From: Branchiostoma belcheri
Taxonomy: Eukaryota > Chordata > Leptocardii > Amphioxiformes > Branchiostomatidae
Reading direction: 5' to 3'
Assembly (NCBI RefSeq): GCF_001625305.1
Contig: NW_017804487.1
Coordinates: 327,076-391,075 of the forward strand
Length of the DNA stretch: 64,000 bases
Positions 1 through 11,489 of this stretch are shown here, piece by piece (positions within the stretch are counted from its first letter, which is position 1; the number at the start of each line of letters is the position of its first letter). Under the pieces are notes generated by a model. That model was given only the letters and a program-made list of their open reading frames with translations, was not told the DNA's origin and made no database searches. The translations under genes were made by a program, and so were the position numbers.

Positions 1-779
1 TCCAAGCGGTGAAAGCTTGTTGTAACTGATGAAATTAGGACGTAATTGTCGGCAGCCGCGCGCACAGTCCAGTGTTGTGAGTTGTGCGGTCGTAGGTTTG
101 CAGCGCGGGAGGGCCTCTTTGCGGGCAGCCGCTAAGTGACAGTTTGTAATTCCCATAAAAAGGGATTGTGTGTATAGAAGTCTTTGGCAATTTCTTTATG
201 AGATGTAGAGTAAGTGTGCTTAACGTTAACATAGCATGAAAGATATCAGTTGATTTAATGTAGGATCATAGGGAACACGGTCTCGTAAGTCACTCTTTAA
301 TGCATGGTTTCTAATGTATCGAAAAAACTCATGAATGAGACCGGAATAAACCGGATTTTGCTACGCAAACCTCTACCAACAGCGACTACAAGGGAGTTGA
401 GTCACTTTTTGAAAAATATTCTTTAACATTTGCACGTGCTCGTACCTTTATAACAGCCAACTGTAAAATGTTTCACTACTGAGCTATTTGTTTTGCCATT
501 TCAGCCAAAGTCGGGATCAATAAAATGCGATGGCAAGCACCTCCCTGCGACATTTGTCTGTAGTGCAGGCGCGACGTACAGTCCGTACAATCATTTACTG
601 GTGCCAGATTGTAAGCTAAAGCGCCAAACTTTCTTATACAACTGTATGTGGTAGATAGGCTGATTTCACCACATATTATGAGCTGGAAATGTTATCAGTG
701 AGAGAGTTGTGTGCCGTAAGTTTTGTTTGATCTAATGCAGGGAAGCACCCGTGAATGGACTAATGCAATTCAAGGGGGT
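1..779. other. Single-copy sequence, nothing recognised
   Basis: No open frame with family features, no repeat shared with the rest of the window and no RNA gene seen. Confidence 0.5.
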
Positions 780-1310
780 TGGGTAAAGTAAAAAAAATTC
801 TGGTCATTCTTTTAATGTAGGAAGTTGAACCAACCTGTTAACATACTGATATCTGAGAAAAAAATGATGCTATATCATTGCTCTGTATTATAGGATGGGT
901 CTAAACTATTTATGGGTGGTACCCCCCCAAAAAAGAAGAAACGCTACACGTAGCTTGTTTGGGGGCTATTTCAAACGCTTCAAATATGAAACAAGAATTT
1001 GGAGATTTCATACCTCCAAAAGATACAAAAACCGGAAATTCTGCTACAGTACCAAGGTCACCCACCAGGAGGCCCATATTTGACCTTGACCTTTGTCTTT
1101 CCAAGACGTACCAACATACCAAATATCATCACAATCCATAAAGGCGTTATGAAGTTATGCTGATCACAAAGTTGCGGAAACACACACAGGCAGACACACA
1201 GACATGCAGACAGACACACCAAAAACAATACCTCCATTTTTCATGGAGGTAATGATGACGAAAATGTACTATACAAAATGGCAGTAAACGTTAATACCAG
1301 ACAGATTTCT
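780..1310. mobile_element. Fragment of TTAA-type short transposon (type A) with a second element nested inside
   Basis: Shares internal motifs with the copies at 16.4, 29.4, 34.3 and 55.1 kb (for example ACGTAGCTTGTTT and TGACGAAAATGT). Reading is interrupted at 990 and resumes at 1251, which dates the inner insertion as younger. The TTAA ends are not preserved here. Confidence 0.7.
991..1250. mobile_element. Nested short element with terminal hairpin
   Basis: About 260 bp inserted in the type A element. Near its right end TACCTCCA (1229-1236) pairs with TGGAGGTA (1244-1251); TACCTCCA also occurs near the left end. Class not recognised. Confidence 0.6.
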
Positions 1311-2649
1311 TCATAGAGAATGTTTTTTCCACCATGACATTGTATTGGGTGCCTGCCTCGTGTTGTAGATGGCACTCTTATGGATTCATTCATAATTCGT
1401 ACCAGTTATGTGGTTTAAAATTAATTAAGTGTAGATCAGTGAAGGGAAAATAATCTCTCACAAAACGACTCGCCCTCACAAAACTATATCACAGTCCTGC
1501 CAAAGTTCAGTATGTCCATGTGTTTGTCGCAAGCCTCTCCAGTCATCTGAAAGCTCACACAGGTCAAAGAACAAAGGGGGGCCTTTCATCAAGAGGTCCA
1601 AATGGGCCGCTCCCGACCCAGACGAGCAAATAATAAATGGTGTTATCTGGCAGAATCGTTGTCGGCAACATTTTATTTCTGTGTAAACACGTACGGTAAG
1701 TGGGGGACCATACGGCAGGCCGAGTGGTGGCCTTATCAGTCCTACTTTCTTCGTATTTGTTTAAGAGAGTACAAAGTGTAGTAGACGACATTCGCATGAA
1801 CACTTACTGTGAAGAAGAGAAGGTGGGGAGGGGGGCGGTCGGGATTCTTTCAATATGTCTCTCTTTGTAAAACTGTCTGTAGCGTTGTGAATTTTACTAG
1901 GCTTGACGTTTCATCAAGAAAGCGATTTTCAATGTGGAAGTCATCTTGAGAGACCGTATTTTTCTCCATTTATTTTTTCTGATTTTCCCATCGCCACTGA
2001 GTGACCGCCTTCTGCTGAAAATATTACCCCTAGTCCCTTGCGGGGAAATGATGACGTCACACGGAGCACACACACAGGCTCGCCTTTGTATGTAGGACGT
2101 CCATATGGAAATAATAGGCGAGGGGAAGTTGGGTTGGAAGTCTTGATTAACAATTGTCTGCCCTTGAGTGTAACACCCACTTCCAAACCCTTATCGGGCG
2201 CGAGTGATATTCGTGCTCTTGAACTTTCTGTGCAGCTATCAGTGGCACGCGCTATGGGCGTGTTGGAAGGGGGTAATATTCTAGTTCACAAAAGCTTCAT
2301 TATGCAACATAAGGACAATACAAAAAGCCATTTCTTTCTGGTCATTTCTTTACAAAGTAAGTTAAATCAACGCTACTTCATTGCAGATTGCCATTCAAGA
2401 AGTGGAGGTGCCAAAATTTGACGCCTTACGAGTGTGAGGAAAAACTGGAAACTGAAATGTCAGCCATGTTTGTTTACATTCTGGTAGTTTGTGGTGGCGC
2501 CACAAACTGAGTGTACCTCGTGTGGGCTGTTCTAGCACAAACCGTAGATGTCTGAAATGTGAAATAATTTCACAAATATGTTGAGTTTACTTTGTAAAGA
2601 AATGATCCAATTGACATGTTGTATCATCCTAATTTTACATGATGCAGCT
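1311..2649. other. Mostly single-copy; one inverted repeat at its right end
   Basis: No gene recognised. An arm at 2336-2365 (core ATTTCTTTACAAAGTAA) recurs inverted at 2585-2612, enclosing about 220 bp; it resembles the subterminal part of the type A elements. A 127-codon open frame at 2038-2421 has no recognisable features. Confidence 0.5.
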
Positions 2650-3016
2650 TTAAAGGCATCCAATGCAATTTCAGGGCGGCAAAACTTATAATATTGTGAA
2701 TAAGGCAATCTGTATGGTATTGACACATACTGTCCCACATTTGCCCATTTGAATCAGCATTTCATACTTTTGGGCATTTAAAACTGCAGAAACAAGCCCG
2801 AAGCTGAATCCTTTATTTTCTGGGTGGTGCCCTAAAAATCATCCCCGAGTCCTTCCAGTAACTATTTTTCGTCAGAATTTTGAGCATTTTTGCTGCATGA
2901 ATGTCGATATACATTGGGACAGTGTTGTTTTAACTTAGTATGTAGATAAGTGGGTACAGTATTGACTTTGAAAAATCTGGTCTCCAAGCTCTAAAAACTG
3001 CACTGGATGCCTTTAA
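2650..3016. mobile_element. TTAA-flanked short transposon, type B, complete
   Basis: TTAA at 2650-2653 and 3013-3016 flank 359 bp. Ends are AGGCATCCAATGC and its complement GCACTGGATGCCT. TTAA target duplications are the hallmark of piggyBac-type elements (known); the family assignment is inferred. No coding capacity. Confidence 0.8.
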
Positions 3017-3243
3017 TAAGTTCCAAGACATATCTTTATGTTCTATGCTGCCTTCTAGGATTTGGTATATGGTGAACACATGGTGGAGGATGTTTTGAAA
3101 GAGGGACGTCATCACATATAACTTATAACAGTGGCCTCAGAAACCGCCTCCCGAACAACTTGATTACTTCATGATGTGACCGTTAAATCATATCTTGAAA
3201 GTTCATCTGTGTTGGTAGAAGTCATTATGATCCATGTTAAAAT

Positions 3244-3433
3244 GTAATTTCCAACACAAGAAATTGGACTTACCCAAATTTTTGACTGTACAACTCCAGT
3301 CTTTGTCAAGGAAAAGTGTAAGTTATTTCGTGGACAAGGAGCTTTGGTCGGGATAATGTTCATTCCTTGACAAAGACTGGAGTTGTACAGTCGAACATTT
3401 GGGTGAGTTCAATTTGTTGTGTTGGAAATTGCA
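3244..3433. repeat. Foldback hairpin element H1
   Basis: Left arm 3244-3313 and right arm 3362-3433 are near-perfect complements (shared core CTCCAGTCTTTGTCAAGGAA), loop about 50 bp. The flanking AGTCATTATGA (3216-3226) recurs inverted near 3450, so the foldback is larger. The left flank matches that of hairpin H2 at 18.5 kb. Confidence 0.85.
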
Positions 3434-3607
3434 GTTTAAACTTGCTTCATAATGATGTTCCGTTTATAATATAGTTCATAATGATTGAGGCTGGTTATTT
3501 GGATTTGCAAGTTTAGGGTATTTTATGTTTGTTTATTTGTTTGTTTGTTTGTTTGTTTAGGGGTTAAGCGTGAGAGAAATGTAATCGTTCTGACGATTGC
3601 TACCCTT
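3434..3607. repeat. Short (TTTG)n tract in non-coding sequence
   Basis: Seven or so TTTG units near 3525-3560; no gene seen. Confidence 0.6.
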
Positions 3608-3720
3608 TTTTATTTTTCAAAGTTTATTTCGATAAAAAAACATACAAAATCAAAACTTAAACTAGAGCATACAGAAGGTGTTCATACACTGACAGTTGAT
3701 ATTACAAAATAAGTCATACA
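3608..3720 (-). mobile_element. LINE 3' tail (minus strand)
   Basis: An AATAAA-bearing A/T-rich tail in the reverse sense, like the other truncated LINE ends in the window. Too short to classify. Confidence 0.4.
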
Positions 3721-3822
3721 TTGTAAAGGTTTCCATTTTTTTTGTTGTGCTTACATGTTTTTTTTAAGTCATACATTGTAAAGGTTTCCATTTTGTGTTG
3801 AGGTTACATGTTCTGTTTTTAA
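3709..3822. repeat. Direct tandem duplication, about 57 bp unit, two copies
   Basis: AAGTCATACATTGTAAAGG starts both copies, at about 3710 and 3767; the two units differ mainly in T-run length. Confidence 0.85.
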
Positions 3823-4146
3823 GTGTCGCAATATTTTCTCTACTCTATGTACATACTTAACGAAAGCAATAAACTTATGGATAGATAGATTAGATGACTT
3901 ATAGCTTTTATAAATATTTCATGATTTTACCTAGTAATAGAATAATAACATTAGAAATGACTAGTGTTTTGCTTGATTCAGCAATGCATTCAGTGGTAGA
4001 GTCCCGATGTCAAATTTTACCAAATTTGAACTTGTTTCAATTCAATTCAATATGACAGTTCAGAATATTAGTTGTCTTGCTACCTTCCAACATAGACTTT
4101 AATAGCTTCCTAACAGTAGAATGTACAAGCTATATCAACAACGTTT
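3823..4146. other. A/T-rich sequence, nothing recognised
   Basis: No gene, RNA gene or repeat family seen. Confidence 0.5.
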
Positions 4147-4427
4147 GTAATGAATGAATGAATGAATGAATGAATGATTGATTGAATGAATGAATGAATG
4201 AATGAATGAATGACTTTATTTCAGGTATTTCACCCATAGAAAACAACGGTACAAACATAGAAACACAAACTATACATACAGCATCTCATATACATCTAAA
4301 AAAAAAGGAATTTCCGTACTGACAATCAGAAGACATTGTATTATGCTGTTGTCGGTTTTGTTTAGCCCATCAACAAAGAAGTACCATAATTTTCTGCGTC
4401 TGGCATCAAATGTGTCAGTAGTAGTAG
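4147..4427 (-). mobile_element. LINE 3' end (minus strand) with (AATG)n tail
   Basis: About 16 tetranucleotide units (4150-4214) continue into a reverse-sense AATAAA-like end and 200 bp of LINE sequence, cut on the other side by the element at 4431. CR1/L2-type LINEs end in short tandem repeats (known). Confidence 0.6.
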
Positions 4428-4430
4428 TAA

Positions 4431-4852
4431 GGCCACAGCAAGTAAATTTTATGGATGACATCCTCCACAGATCTCAAGTCTAAATCTAATGCGAGAGGGC
4501 GAAAAAAAAAAACAAGGCGGGCCGAAAAAAACAAGGTTCTTACATTTTGAAATTTTGACTAAATCATTGTACAAATGGTTTTTATTCAGTGGGAACATCA
4601 CATATACACAGCCAACATCACACGTCACTGCATCAAAGTAAGAAACAAAACATAAAATCAGAGCCTTGTCTTGTCTCCTCTCTTCATAGTTATCTGTCAT
4701 CCACTTTCCGGCATGGCAACGGGCATCTTGGCCTATTTTCGGCATGTTGACCACTGTCAGAAGGCATCAAAATTTCTTGTTTTTTCCCCCCAAAATCAGG
4801 CGAAAATTAATGCGCGCGCTGATGTCATCCATAAAAATTACTTGCTGTGGCC
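4431..4852. mobile_element. Harbinger-like short transposon, copy 1
   Basis: Flanked by TAA (4428-4430, 4853-4855). Inverted ends begin GGCCACAGCAAGTAA and continue about 30 bp (TTTTATGGATGACATC). A 3-bp TWA target duplication is typical of PIF/Harbinger (known). 422 bp, non-coding. Copy 2 lies inverted 240 bp away. Confidence 0.85.
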
Positions 4853-4855
4853 TAA

Positions 4856-5088
4856 TGTGATATGTATGGTTGGAAGAGAGTAGTTGAGATAAAAGTTATG
4901 GCAGTCAGGATTGCTTCCAAGTTCAGAGCAGGTCTGGCGAGAAGTTAGCCACTTCAGCTGCCCCCAGCGGGACACCGCTGCCGCTGATGTTGACTTTGGC
5001 GTTTGGAAACAATGGCAGACCGGCGTACACCGCCATAATGTGCCAACAATTGCACCTGTCAATCACAGTAATGTACGACCCATTTCAC
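4856..5088. other. Spacer between two inverted transposon copies
   Basis: Single-copy and more GC-rich than the flanking elements; includes CAGCGGGACACCGCTG, a small palindrome. No gene recognised. Confidence 0.5.
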
Positions 5089-5091
5089 TAA

Positions 5092-5503
5092 GGCCACATC
5101 AAGTATTTACCATAGATGACATCAGCGCGCGCATTAATTTTCGCCTGATTTTGGAGAAAAAAAAAGAAATTTCGTTGCCTTCTGACAGTGGTCAACATGT
5201 CGAAAATGGGTAAAGATGTCTGTTGCCATGCCGGTAGGTGGATGGCAGATAACTATGAAGAGAGGACAAGTAAGGGCTCTGATTTTATGTTTTGTTTCTT
5301 TACTTTGATGCAGTGATATGTGATGTTGGCTGTGTATATCTAATGTTCCTACTGAATCAAAACCATTTGTACTAGGATTGAGTCAAAATTTAAAAATGTA
5401 GGAACCTTGTTTTTTTCGGCTCGCCTTGTTTTTTTTTTTGCTCGCTCGCATTAGATTTGGAGTCTGCGGAGGATGTCATCCATAAAATTTACTTGCTGTG
5501 GCC
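5092..5503. mobile_element. Harbinger-like short transposon, copy 2, inverted relative to copy 1
   Basis: Flanked by TAA (5089-5091, 5504-5506); ends GGCCACATCAAG and CTTGCTGTGGCC. It is the reverse complement of copy 1 over most of its length, so 4431-5503 forms an inverted repeat with about 410-bp arms. Confidence 0.85.
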
Positions 5504-5506
5504 TAA

Positions 5507-5843
5507 AGCCCCTGTCACACACTCCTGAACACTGCCGAACTCCCTCCAACCATGGTTAGGAGTAGGTCGGGAGCAAGGTCGGCTGTAGTTGGCTGGTGTT
5601 CGGCGAGGGGTTGGTTACCGTTTGGCTGCGCCAGACGAATCATTCGGGATAGGGCAGGAGGTTCGGGACTAATTTGATTGTGCTTGGCAATCAAATTTGA
5701 ATCAAATTTGTCTCAAATTTGCAATTTCTATTCGCATCGAAGGTAAGACGTGGACTAAATCTGGTCAGACTGCTCCCGAACTTCAGCCGACCCTGGTTGG
5801 TTGGTTGGTGGTCGGGGAAAGTTCTGTATGTGTGACAGGGTCT
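5507..5843. mobile_element. Short transposon with AGCCCCTGTCACACA ends, copy 1
   Basis: Abuts the TAA of the preceding element. Left end AGCCCCTGTCACACAC, right end GTGTGACAGGGTCT. The interior has G-rich repeats such as GGTTGGTTGGTGGTCGGG and a run rich in TCAAATTTGA. Flanks contain TA on both sides; TA or TWA duplication cannot be separated. Class unknown. Confidence 0.75.
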
Positions 5844-6540
5844 TTATGATACTGATTAAATATAGACTGAGGAGAATGCCACTAAAAGACGGTGACTACA
5901 TAATATCGGGTTTCGTCCTTTTTATTGCCAATGAATATATTACCTTTGGGAATATCTAACCCTATGTGTAGTGAGATATCAGTAAAAAGAAAAGTGCATA
6001 TTTTCCCTCAATTTGGCTGACCAATATGGCAGAAATATATAATGATATGTGATACGTGTATCACTGAGTTAAGTGGTATTTCGCAGGTGCATTTTAGAAC
6101 GAAATTGCCGTTTTAAAATGATGTCACAGTTTTTTAGGTAGTCCAGGTATATTTGGCAATATGATAATCTTTTTATGATGTTAGTAACACGCAATCTAGA
6201 TGCTTTAATTTGCACATGACAATGTCCCTCTTTAGAAGACTCTGGAATTTGTAACATTAAAATTGAGAAGATATTTCAGGCGCCTCAAAGTGGCATTATG
6301 TAACATTATGAAATATTTTAATTGAAAAAAAAATTCATGTGTCGGAGTGATTATAATTTTTCAACGTATTTGTGCAACTTCACTTTTCAACGTATTTGTG
6401 CAATTATCTCACAATTCTGATGTAGTTTGGACCACACGATGTGGCACCACCACAAGAAAAGGAATGTAGATAAGCATGGCTGGCAGCTGTGCTTCCAATG
6501 TGTCGTACTCGCCTGAAGGGGGATTGTTTCGCAATACTGG
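5844..6540. other. A/T-rich non-coding sequence
   Basis: No gene seen. A 25-bp direct duplication (core TTCAACGTATTTGTGCAA) lies at 6358-6402. Confidence 0.55.
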
Positions 6541-7045
6541 GTCTCTAGCTCTCTCTGTCTCTCTCTCTGCCTATCTCTCTCTGTCTCTCTCTGTCTCTGT
6601 CTCTCTCGCTCTCTCTGTCTCCCTGTCTCTCTCTCTGTCTCTCTCTCTCTGTCTCTCTCTCTCTGTCTCTCTCTCTCTCCCCCTGTCTCTCTGTCTCTCT
6701 CTGTCTCTCTCTGTCTCTCTCTCTCCCTGTCTCTCTCTCCCTGTCTCTCTCTCCCTGTCTCTCTGTCTACCCGTGTCTCTCTCTCCTCTCCTCTCTCCCT
6801 CCCCCTCTTTATCTCTCGCCCTCTCTCCCTCTTTCTCTCTTGCCATCTCCCTCTCTCTAGATCTTACTCTCCTTTTCTCTGTCTCCCTCTCCCTCTCTGT
6901 CTCCCTCTTTCTCCCACTCTAGATCCCACTCTCTCTCTATCTCACTCCCTCTCGCTCTTTCCATCTCTCCCTCTCTCTTCCGCTATGACCTCTCTCCCTC
7001 TCTATCTGAATATCTCTTTCTTTTTCTCTCCCTCTCTCTATCGCT
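6541..7045. repeat. Long CT-rich microsatellite (TCTC/TGTC)n
   Basis: About 500 bp of pyrimidines on the plus strand, mostly CTCT with CTGT and CCCT variants. Open frames here (Leu/Ser runs) are artefacts. Confidence 0.95.
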
Positions 7046-7268
7046 GTCAGGATTGTCAGATGACCACCTTGATGTTATTAATGCTCGCCCCAGCCCGCCG
7101 GAGACCTCCGCCGTCCCTTGTCACTTTGTCGGCACTACCAAACGTCCGGTTGGATTATTTATCCTGACATTCAACAACACACATTAGAGATGGTGACCGA
7201 AAGAAAAGGTCAAAGACCCACACGTGAAAGCACTTTATGGGGCGCCCTCTACATCAGTTCGCTAATTG
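7046..7268. other. Short GC-richer single-copy patch
   Basis: Contains GCCCGCCGGAGACCTCCG; no reading frame with recognisable features. Confidence 0.4.
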
Positions 7269-7440
7269 TCAGATAGAGAGAACTTTATTGACACAACAGA
7301 AAGTACAGCGACTTTCGTAAGGTCTAAAACGACATGTAGACACACAGACAAATACATGGGTACAACGAAATTAACCTACGTACAAAACTATACATGAGAT
7401 TCGCTCAGGTGAAAATGCTTTGTGTCATTTGTTCAACCTT
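7269..7440 (-). mobile_element. LINE 3' tail, family of 18.9 and 31.3 kb
   Basis: CTTTATTGACACAACA and the following AGTACAG... match the start of the minus-strand copy at 18.9 kb. 5'-truncated. Confidence 0.65.
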
Positions 7441-7489
7441 CATGACCACGTAGATTTCATGATGAAAGCAACTTTTTTTTTTTGCAAAA

Positions 7490-7567
7490 CTTTTTTTTTA
7501 TTCGCACGCGCGCATCAGTTTTGGGGTTCCCAGAGGATGTCATCCATATAATTAAATCAACATGGCC
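7490..7567. mobile_element. Right end of a Harbinger-like short transposon
   Basis: ATTCGCACGCGCGCATCAG, then GGATGTCATCCAT and CATGGCCTTA, matching the right ends at 13.6 and 35.9 kb. The left end is not visible. Confidence 0.65.
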
Positions 7568-7879
7568 TTATGTGTCATAGACTGAAGACCTTACTAACAC
7601 TCATTGCTTCATGAGTTTCAAATGTGCTGCAACGCAAGCATTACATTTATCGCCAAATAGAAACAAAACAACGAAGGACAAAGGAAAAGCTACGACACCA
7701 TTATTTTACCATAAATTATAACAGAAATGTCAAATATGGTATTCCAATTTTCGTTGGTGTATGGCGTTAAAGAAAATGGGGAATGATTTTATAAAGACCC
7801 TCTACTTAAGATCCTTTGTACATGTCTTTTGACGGATTAATTTCGTGATCTGCCTAAATTGTCGTCTGACTGTAGGGAA
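7568..7879. other. A/T-rich sequence, nothing recognised
   Basis: No gene or shared repeat seen. Confidence 0.5.
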
Positions 7880-8248
7880 GGCCACGCCAATTTATTTTGT
7901 TGGTTCTCGGATTCCTCTTCATTTTTTTTCTGATTTGCCAAAAAAAATATTCTGGTTCTGAATCAACTCAGAGATGCTCATATTTTGCCCCCCAACAGAG
8001 GAAAGTCCTTTTCTTCCTAGTTATTACAGTTTTTCCATCTATCAATGCAGTGATTTGATTAAAAGTTCAAAATTCATTGTTTAAATATTAACCCAGCCTT
8101 TTGTGTTGACTTCATGGCCCCTATCGTAATATTTTGGGCTATAATAGGACGCCTAGACCTGTTTTTATTTTTATTTTTTTCGCCCGGTCGCTTCATATTT
8201 TTCTGAAAAAAAAAAAATCCGAGAACCACAAGTTAAATTGGTGTGGCC
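7880..8248. mobile_element. Harbinger-like short transposon, diverged subtype
   Basis: Ends GGCCACGCCAATTTA and AAATTGGTGTGGCC pair, with inner TTCTCGGATT repeated inverted; right flank TAA (8249-8251), left flank GAA. 369 bp, non-coding. Confidence 0.75.
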
Positions 8249-8251
8249 TAA

Positions 8252-8736
8252 CCTGTCTGATGGGATGTCTGGCGGATGACGTCATCAGGTGTCTGTTACC
8301 GCGGAACGGTCTGTAAACATGTCTGTGTGTAGGTTCGACCTTGTCACCGCCACCTCAAGACAAGCCCTTCCGCCATTATCCCTCCCAGCTTACCACTTGT
8401 GCCATTAATATTGCATCGCGGAAGAGCCGTGCCGATGCCCGGGGGTCTACTCACCTATTGTCCGGAATCACGCCTGATTTCTCCCGCCACTTCTGGCGAT
8501 TTTTCCGGTCAAATGGTCCGTGAGGAGCCGCCGCCAGGCTGCCTTGTCGGCGGGCACGCCATGTTCGATTCTCTGTTGGCTTAAAGTGCTCATGACACCA
8601 AAAATATGACTTTAGCTGATTGTAATGGACATAACTAGTCATATACCTGGCCAACAGACACATTTACAATAAATACGTCTCCTGTTACATTCCAAATTCT
8701 AATGCCCTGCCTTGGAAAAGTCAGTACTTGCAGGCG
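8252..8736. other. Single-copy, partly GC-rich
   Basis: 8260-8580 is GC-richer with several short open frames, none recognisable. Confidence 0.5.
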
Positions 8737-8855
8737 ATTTGCATCTATACATTTTATTTTTGCATGTCTGTATTTTTTCCTGACCTGATGTCACCCAGTG
8801 ATGTCAGCTCAGGAAAAAGCACAGAAATGTAAAAATAAAACACAGAGATGCAAAT
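8737..8855. repeat. Near-loopless hairpin, 119 bp
   Basis: ATTTGCATCT at the left pairs with AGATGCAAAT at the right; the arms match imperfectly through CATTTTATTTTTG and TTTTTCCTGA up to a centre near 8796. Confidence 0.8.
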
Positions 8856-8999
8856 AGAGATGCCCGAAGTGGGCAATTGGGAAGCTTGCTAGAGAGTGTC
8901 CAAAAATCCAGTTTTAGAAGGCCGTACAAGCTTAGTTTCTCAGTCATCATGATTGGAACAAACTTCAAGTGACTATATTGTATATACACTTCCGATATT

Positions 9000-9919
9000 T
9001 ACCTTCGCCAAGAAGGTTATGTTTTTAGGGGCGTTCGTGTATGTGTGTGTGTGTGTGTGTGTCTGTCTGTCTGTCTGTAAACACGATAACTTGAGAAGGC
9101 CTTGATGGATTGTCTTGATACTTGGTAGGTGGGTAGGTCTTGATGAGACCTCAAAATGATTAGATTTTGGGCCCCCTAGCGGCTTGTTATGGTACTGCAG
9201 CTGAACTTCCGGTTTTGATATCTCATGATCTAGACATGCTATGGTGATGAAATTTGGATGGTAGGTAGCTCTCGTGATGGGGAAGAAGTGACGTGAGTTT
9301 GGGCCCCCTAGCGCCTTGCTCTGGAACTGCAGGGATATATTCTTGAAATTATTCAAAAGGGGATAACTCAAGAACCGTTTGACGGATCTTGATTTTTGGT
9401 ATGTAGGTAGCTTACGTGATGTTTAATATAATTATGTGACAATTATGCAAATATAGATGTAATTTACATAATTTATGGGGAAATTCTCTAAATCAGCTGC
9501 ATTCCATGATAGGACAATTGAAGCTTGTGACATTGGTAATTGACAACGAGAGAAACACAGGAAGATATTGATTATGTTAATAATGACCTAATTTGCATAA
9601 TTAATGAGAAAGTTTTATAATTATGTAATGATAACTGCCTGGAATTTCATACTTGTGGTATTTGAAAGTTTAGTTGAGGTGAACATCATTAAACATAATT
9701 TATTCAAATCAGGACCTCATTTGCATAATTTATTAGGAAATGCTAGAATGCATTGTTTGTTAATATAAGACTGTCTTTTGGTTTAGATTATAATAAAATG
9801 ATATAATTCATGAAAATTAGGTTCCTATTTCTTAAATCAGGGGGAATAATCTAATCTATAATTTGTCAGTCATAAAGATTAACATCATTTGGCGAAGGTA
9901 TGAGATCGGGGAACTCTAG
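9000..9919. mobile_element. Repeat element with ACCTTCGCCAA ends, complete copy
   Basis: Left TACCTTCGCCAA, right TTGGCGAAGGTA (9889-9900), followed by TGAGATCGGGGAACTCTAGT, conserved in the copy at 35.3 kb. The interior has (GT)n at 9043-9064, a segment with GGGCCCCCTAGCGGC, and an A/T-rich half. No coding capacity. Class unknown. Confidence 0.75.
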
Positions 9920-9962
9920 TTGTATGTATTTTACAGACGTTTTGGGTGTCATTTGGCCTCTA

Positions 9963-10306
9963 AGCCCCTATCACACACAGCCGCATATGGCCTCCCGAAA
10001 ATTGCCGAACTATCCCCAACCATGTTCCTGTGGTTGGCTGGTGTTCGGCAAGGTCGGCTACTGTTCGGCTGCGCCAGCCGAATGTTAACGTTTCAAAATG
10101 TTTAAAACATTCGGGTGTGGACGGGAGGTTCGGCCGTGGTTTGCAGGTGGTTGGCCGGTACTCGGGAGAAGGTCTGCAGTGTCTGGGGATCAAATTTGAC
10201 TCAAATTTCATTCAAATTCGATTCGTATTCGTGACCTAAGTGTTCCCAAGCTTCATCCAACCTTGGTCGGTGGTCGGGGGAAGGTTCGGAATGTATGACA
10301 GGGGAT
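9963..10306. mobile_element. AGCCCCTGTCACACA-end transposon, copy 2
   Basis: Left AGCCCCTATCACACAC, right ATGTATGACAGGGGAT. The interior carries the GGTTGGCTGGTGTTCGGC type repeats and TCAAATTTGA motifs seen in the other copies. Confidence 0.75.
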
Positions 10307-10693
10307 TTACTGTAACAAAATTCCCTCATCAACTTTTAAGAAAAATCACTAATGGAAGGGCCGGGGAGTGCGGCCCAGGGGGAGTTAGGAGAAAATCACG
10401 AACAAATTTATTACTTCTTCATTGTTATTTACATTTCATTTAATAAACTGTAGTAATTGTAAAATCATGATGGGGAGGACTTTAAATAAGCCATTGTGGC
10501 TTTTCTTCCTCCCCTTGCACATTTATTTCTTTTGTATTATTTTGTATAATTTTTCATTATGTATGTATGTATGTGCTAATTATAAAATAAAAAGAATTTT
10601 TAAGGAAAATGTTGTAAATATGGACTTCGGAAAACCTGAAACAAAGATGGTGATTTTATTATCACCCCCCTCCCCATGATATAGTTCCATGTA
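10307..10693. other. Non-coding, nothing recognised
   Basis: Short (ATGT)n near 10560; no gene seen. Confidence 0.5.
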
Positions 10694-10877
10694 CGTCCTA
10701 CGTAGCCTCTACCAGGCACCGCGGATCGCTGGAAAAATAGTAGAAATTGGCTGATTTGGGTCGCGAATTGGATCTTCTATGTCCCGGGATCTTCTCTGGT
10801 ATACTATCCCTTTATTTCAGCCAATTTCTACTATTTTTCCAGTGATCCGCGGTGCCTGGTAGAGGCTACGTCCTACG
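10694..10877. mobile_element. Foldback transposon P1 with perfect 9-bp target duplication
   Basis: CGTCCTACG at 10694-10702 and 10869-10877 flanks 166 bp whose ends are TAGCCTCTACCAGGC and its complement. The arms pair for about 55 bp with one mismatch (CGCTGG/CACTGG). A 9-bp duplication with long inverted ends fits Mutator-like elements (inference). Same family as 51.4 and 54.7 kb. Confidence 0.9.
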
Positions 10878-11269
10878 CACAATCACGATTGTTATCAAAT
10901 GACTGAACTAATTGGATTATCTTACGATCCATAAACACCCATTATGTCCTCAGGTAATCCTGTAAAGATTAATTTCAAAATACATTATGATAGAAGGGAT
11001 TTTTTTAGAAGAGGATAATAAACGGACAAACAGGTACGATGTAATAAAAGCGTTGGACCTGTATGAAATTAATAATAATAATAATGATAATAATATTGGA
11101 TTTTATTTGAAACATTTCACAGCTCGAAGACTGAATTACATGTCCCATACATTGTAAAGAAAACGAACTTGTGACAAAGTCTGAAAATCTAAATTATTTT
11201 CCATTCATACCTTTATGAATGTCGATACTTTTTGTAAGTTAGCTAAAGAGGCGCTACGATTTATGTGTG
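10878..11269. other. Non-coding, A/T-rich
   Basis: Contains a short (AAT)n run near 11069-11090; no gene seen. Confidence 0.5.
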
Positions 11270-11329
11270 CATGCACGTGTGTGTGTGTGTGTGTTTGTGT
11301 ATGTGTGTCTGTGCGTGAGAGAGAGAGAG

Positions 11330-11412
<83 letters not shown>

Positions 11413-11470
11413 CAGAGAGAGAGAGAGAGTTTGTGTGCGTCAGTGTGAGTGTGTGTGTCTATGTGTCTGT
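11270..11470. repeat. Compound (GT)n/(GA)n microsatellite
   Basis: About 200 bp of GT with two short GAGA blocks. Cys/Val and His/Thr open frames on the two strands are artefacts. Confidence 0.95.
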
Positions 11471-11489
11471 GGGTTTTCAGTTTTGCTGT

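Noticed and set aside
2038-2421. 127-codon open frame
   Set aside because: No recognisable motif, and its right part overlaps a transposon-like inverted repeat.
6476-6922. Ser/Leu-rich open frame over the CT microsatellite
   Set aside because: Low-complexity translation only; the opposite strand gives an equally long Arg/Glu frame.
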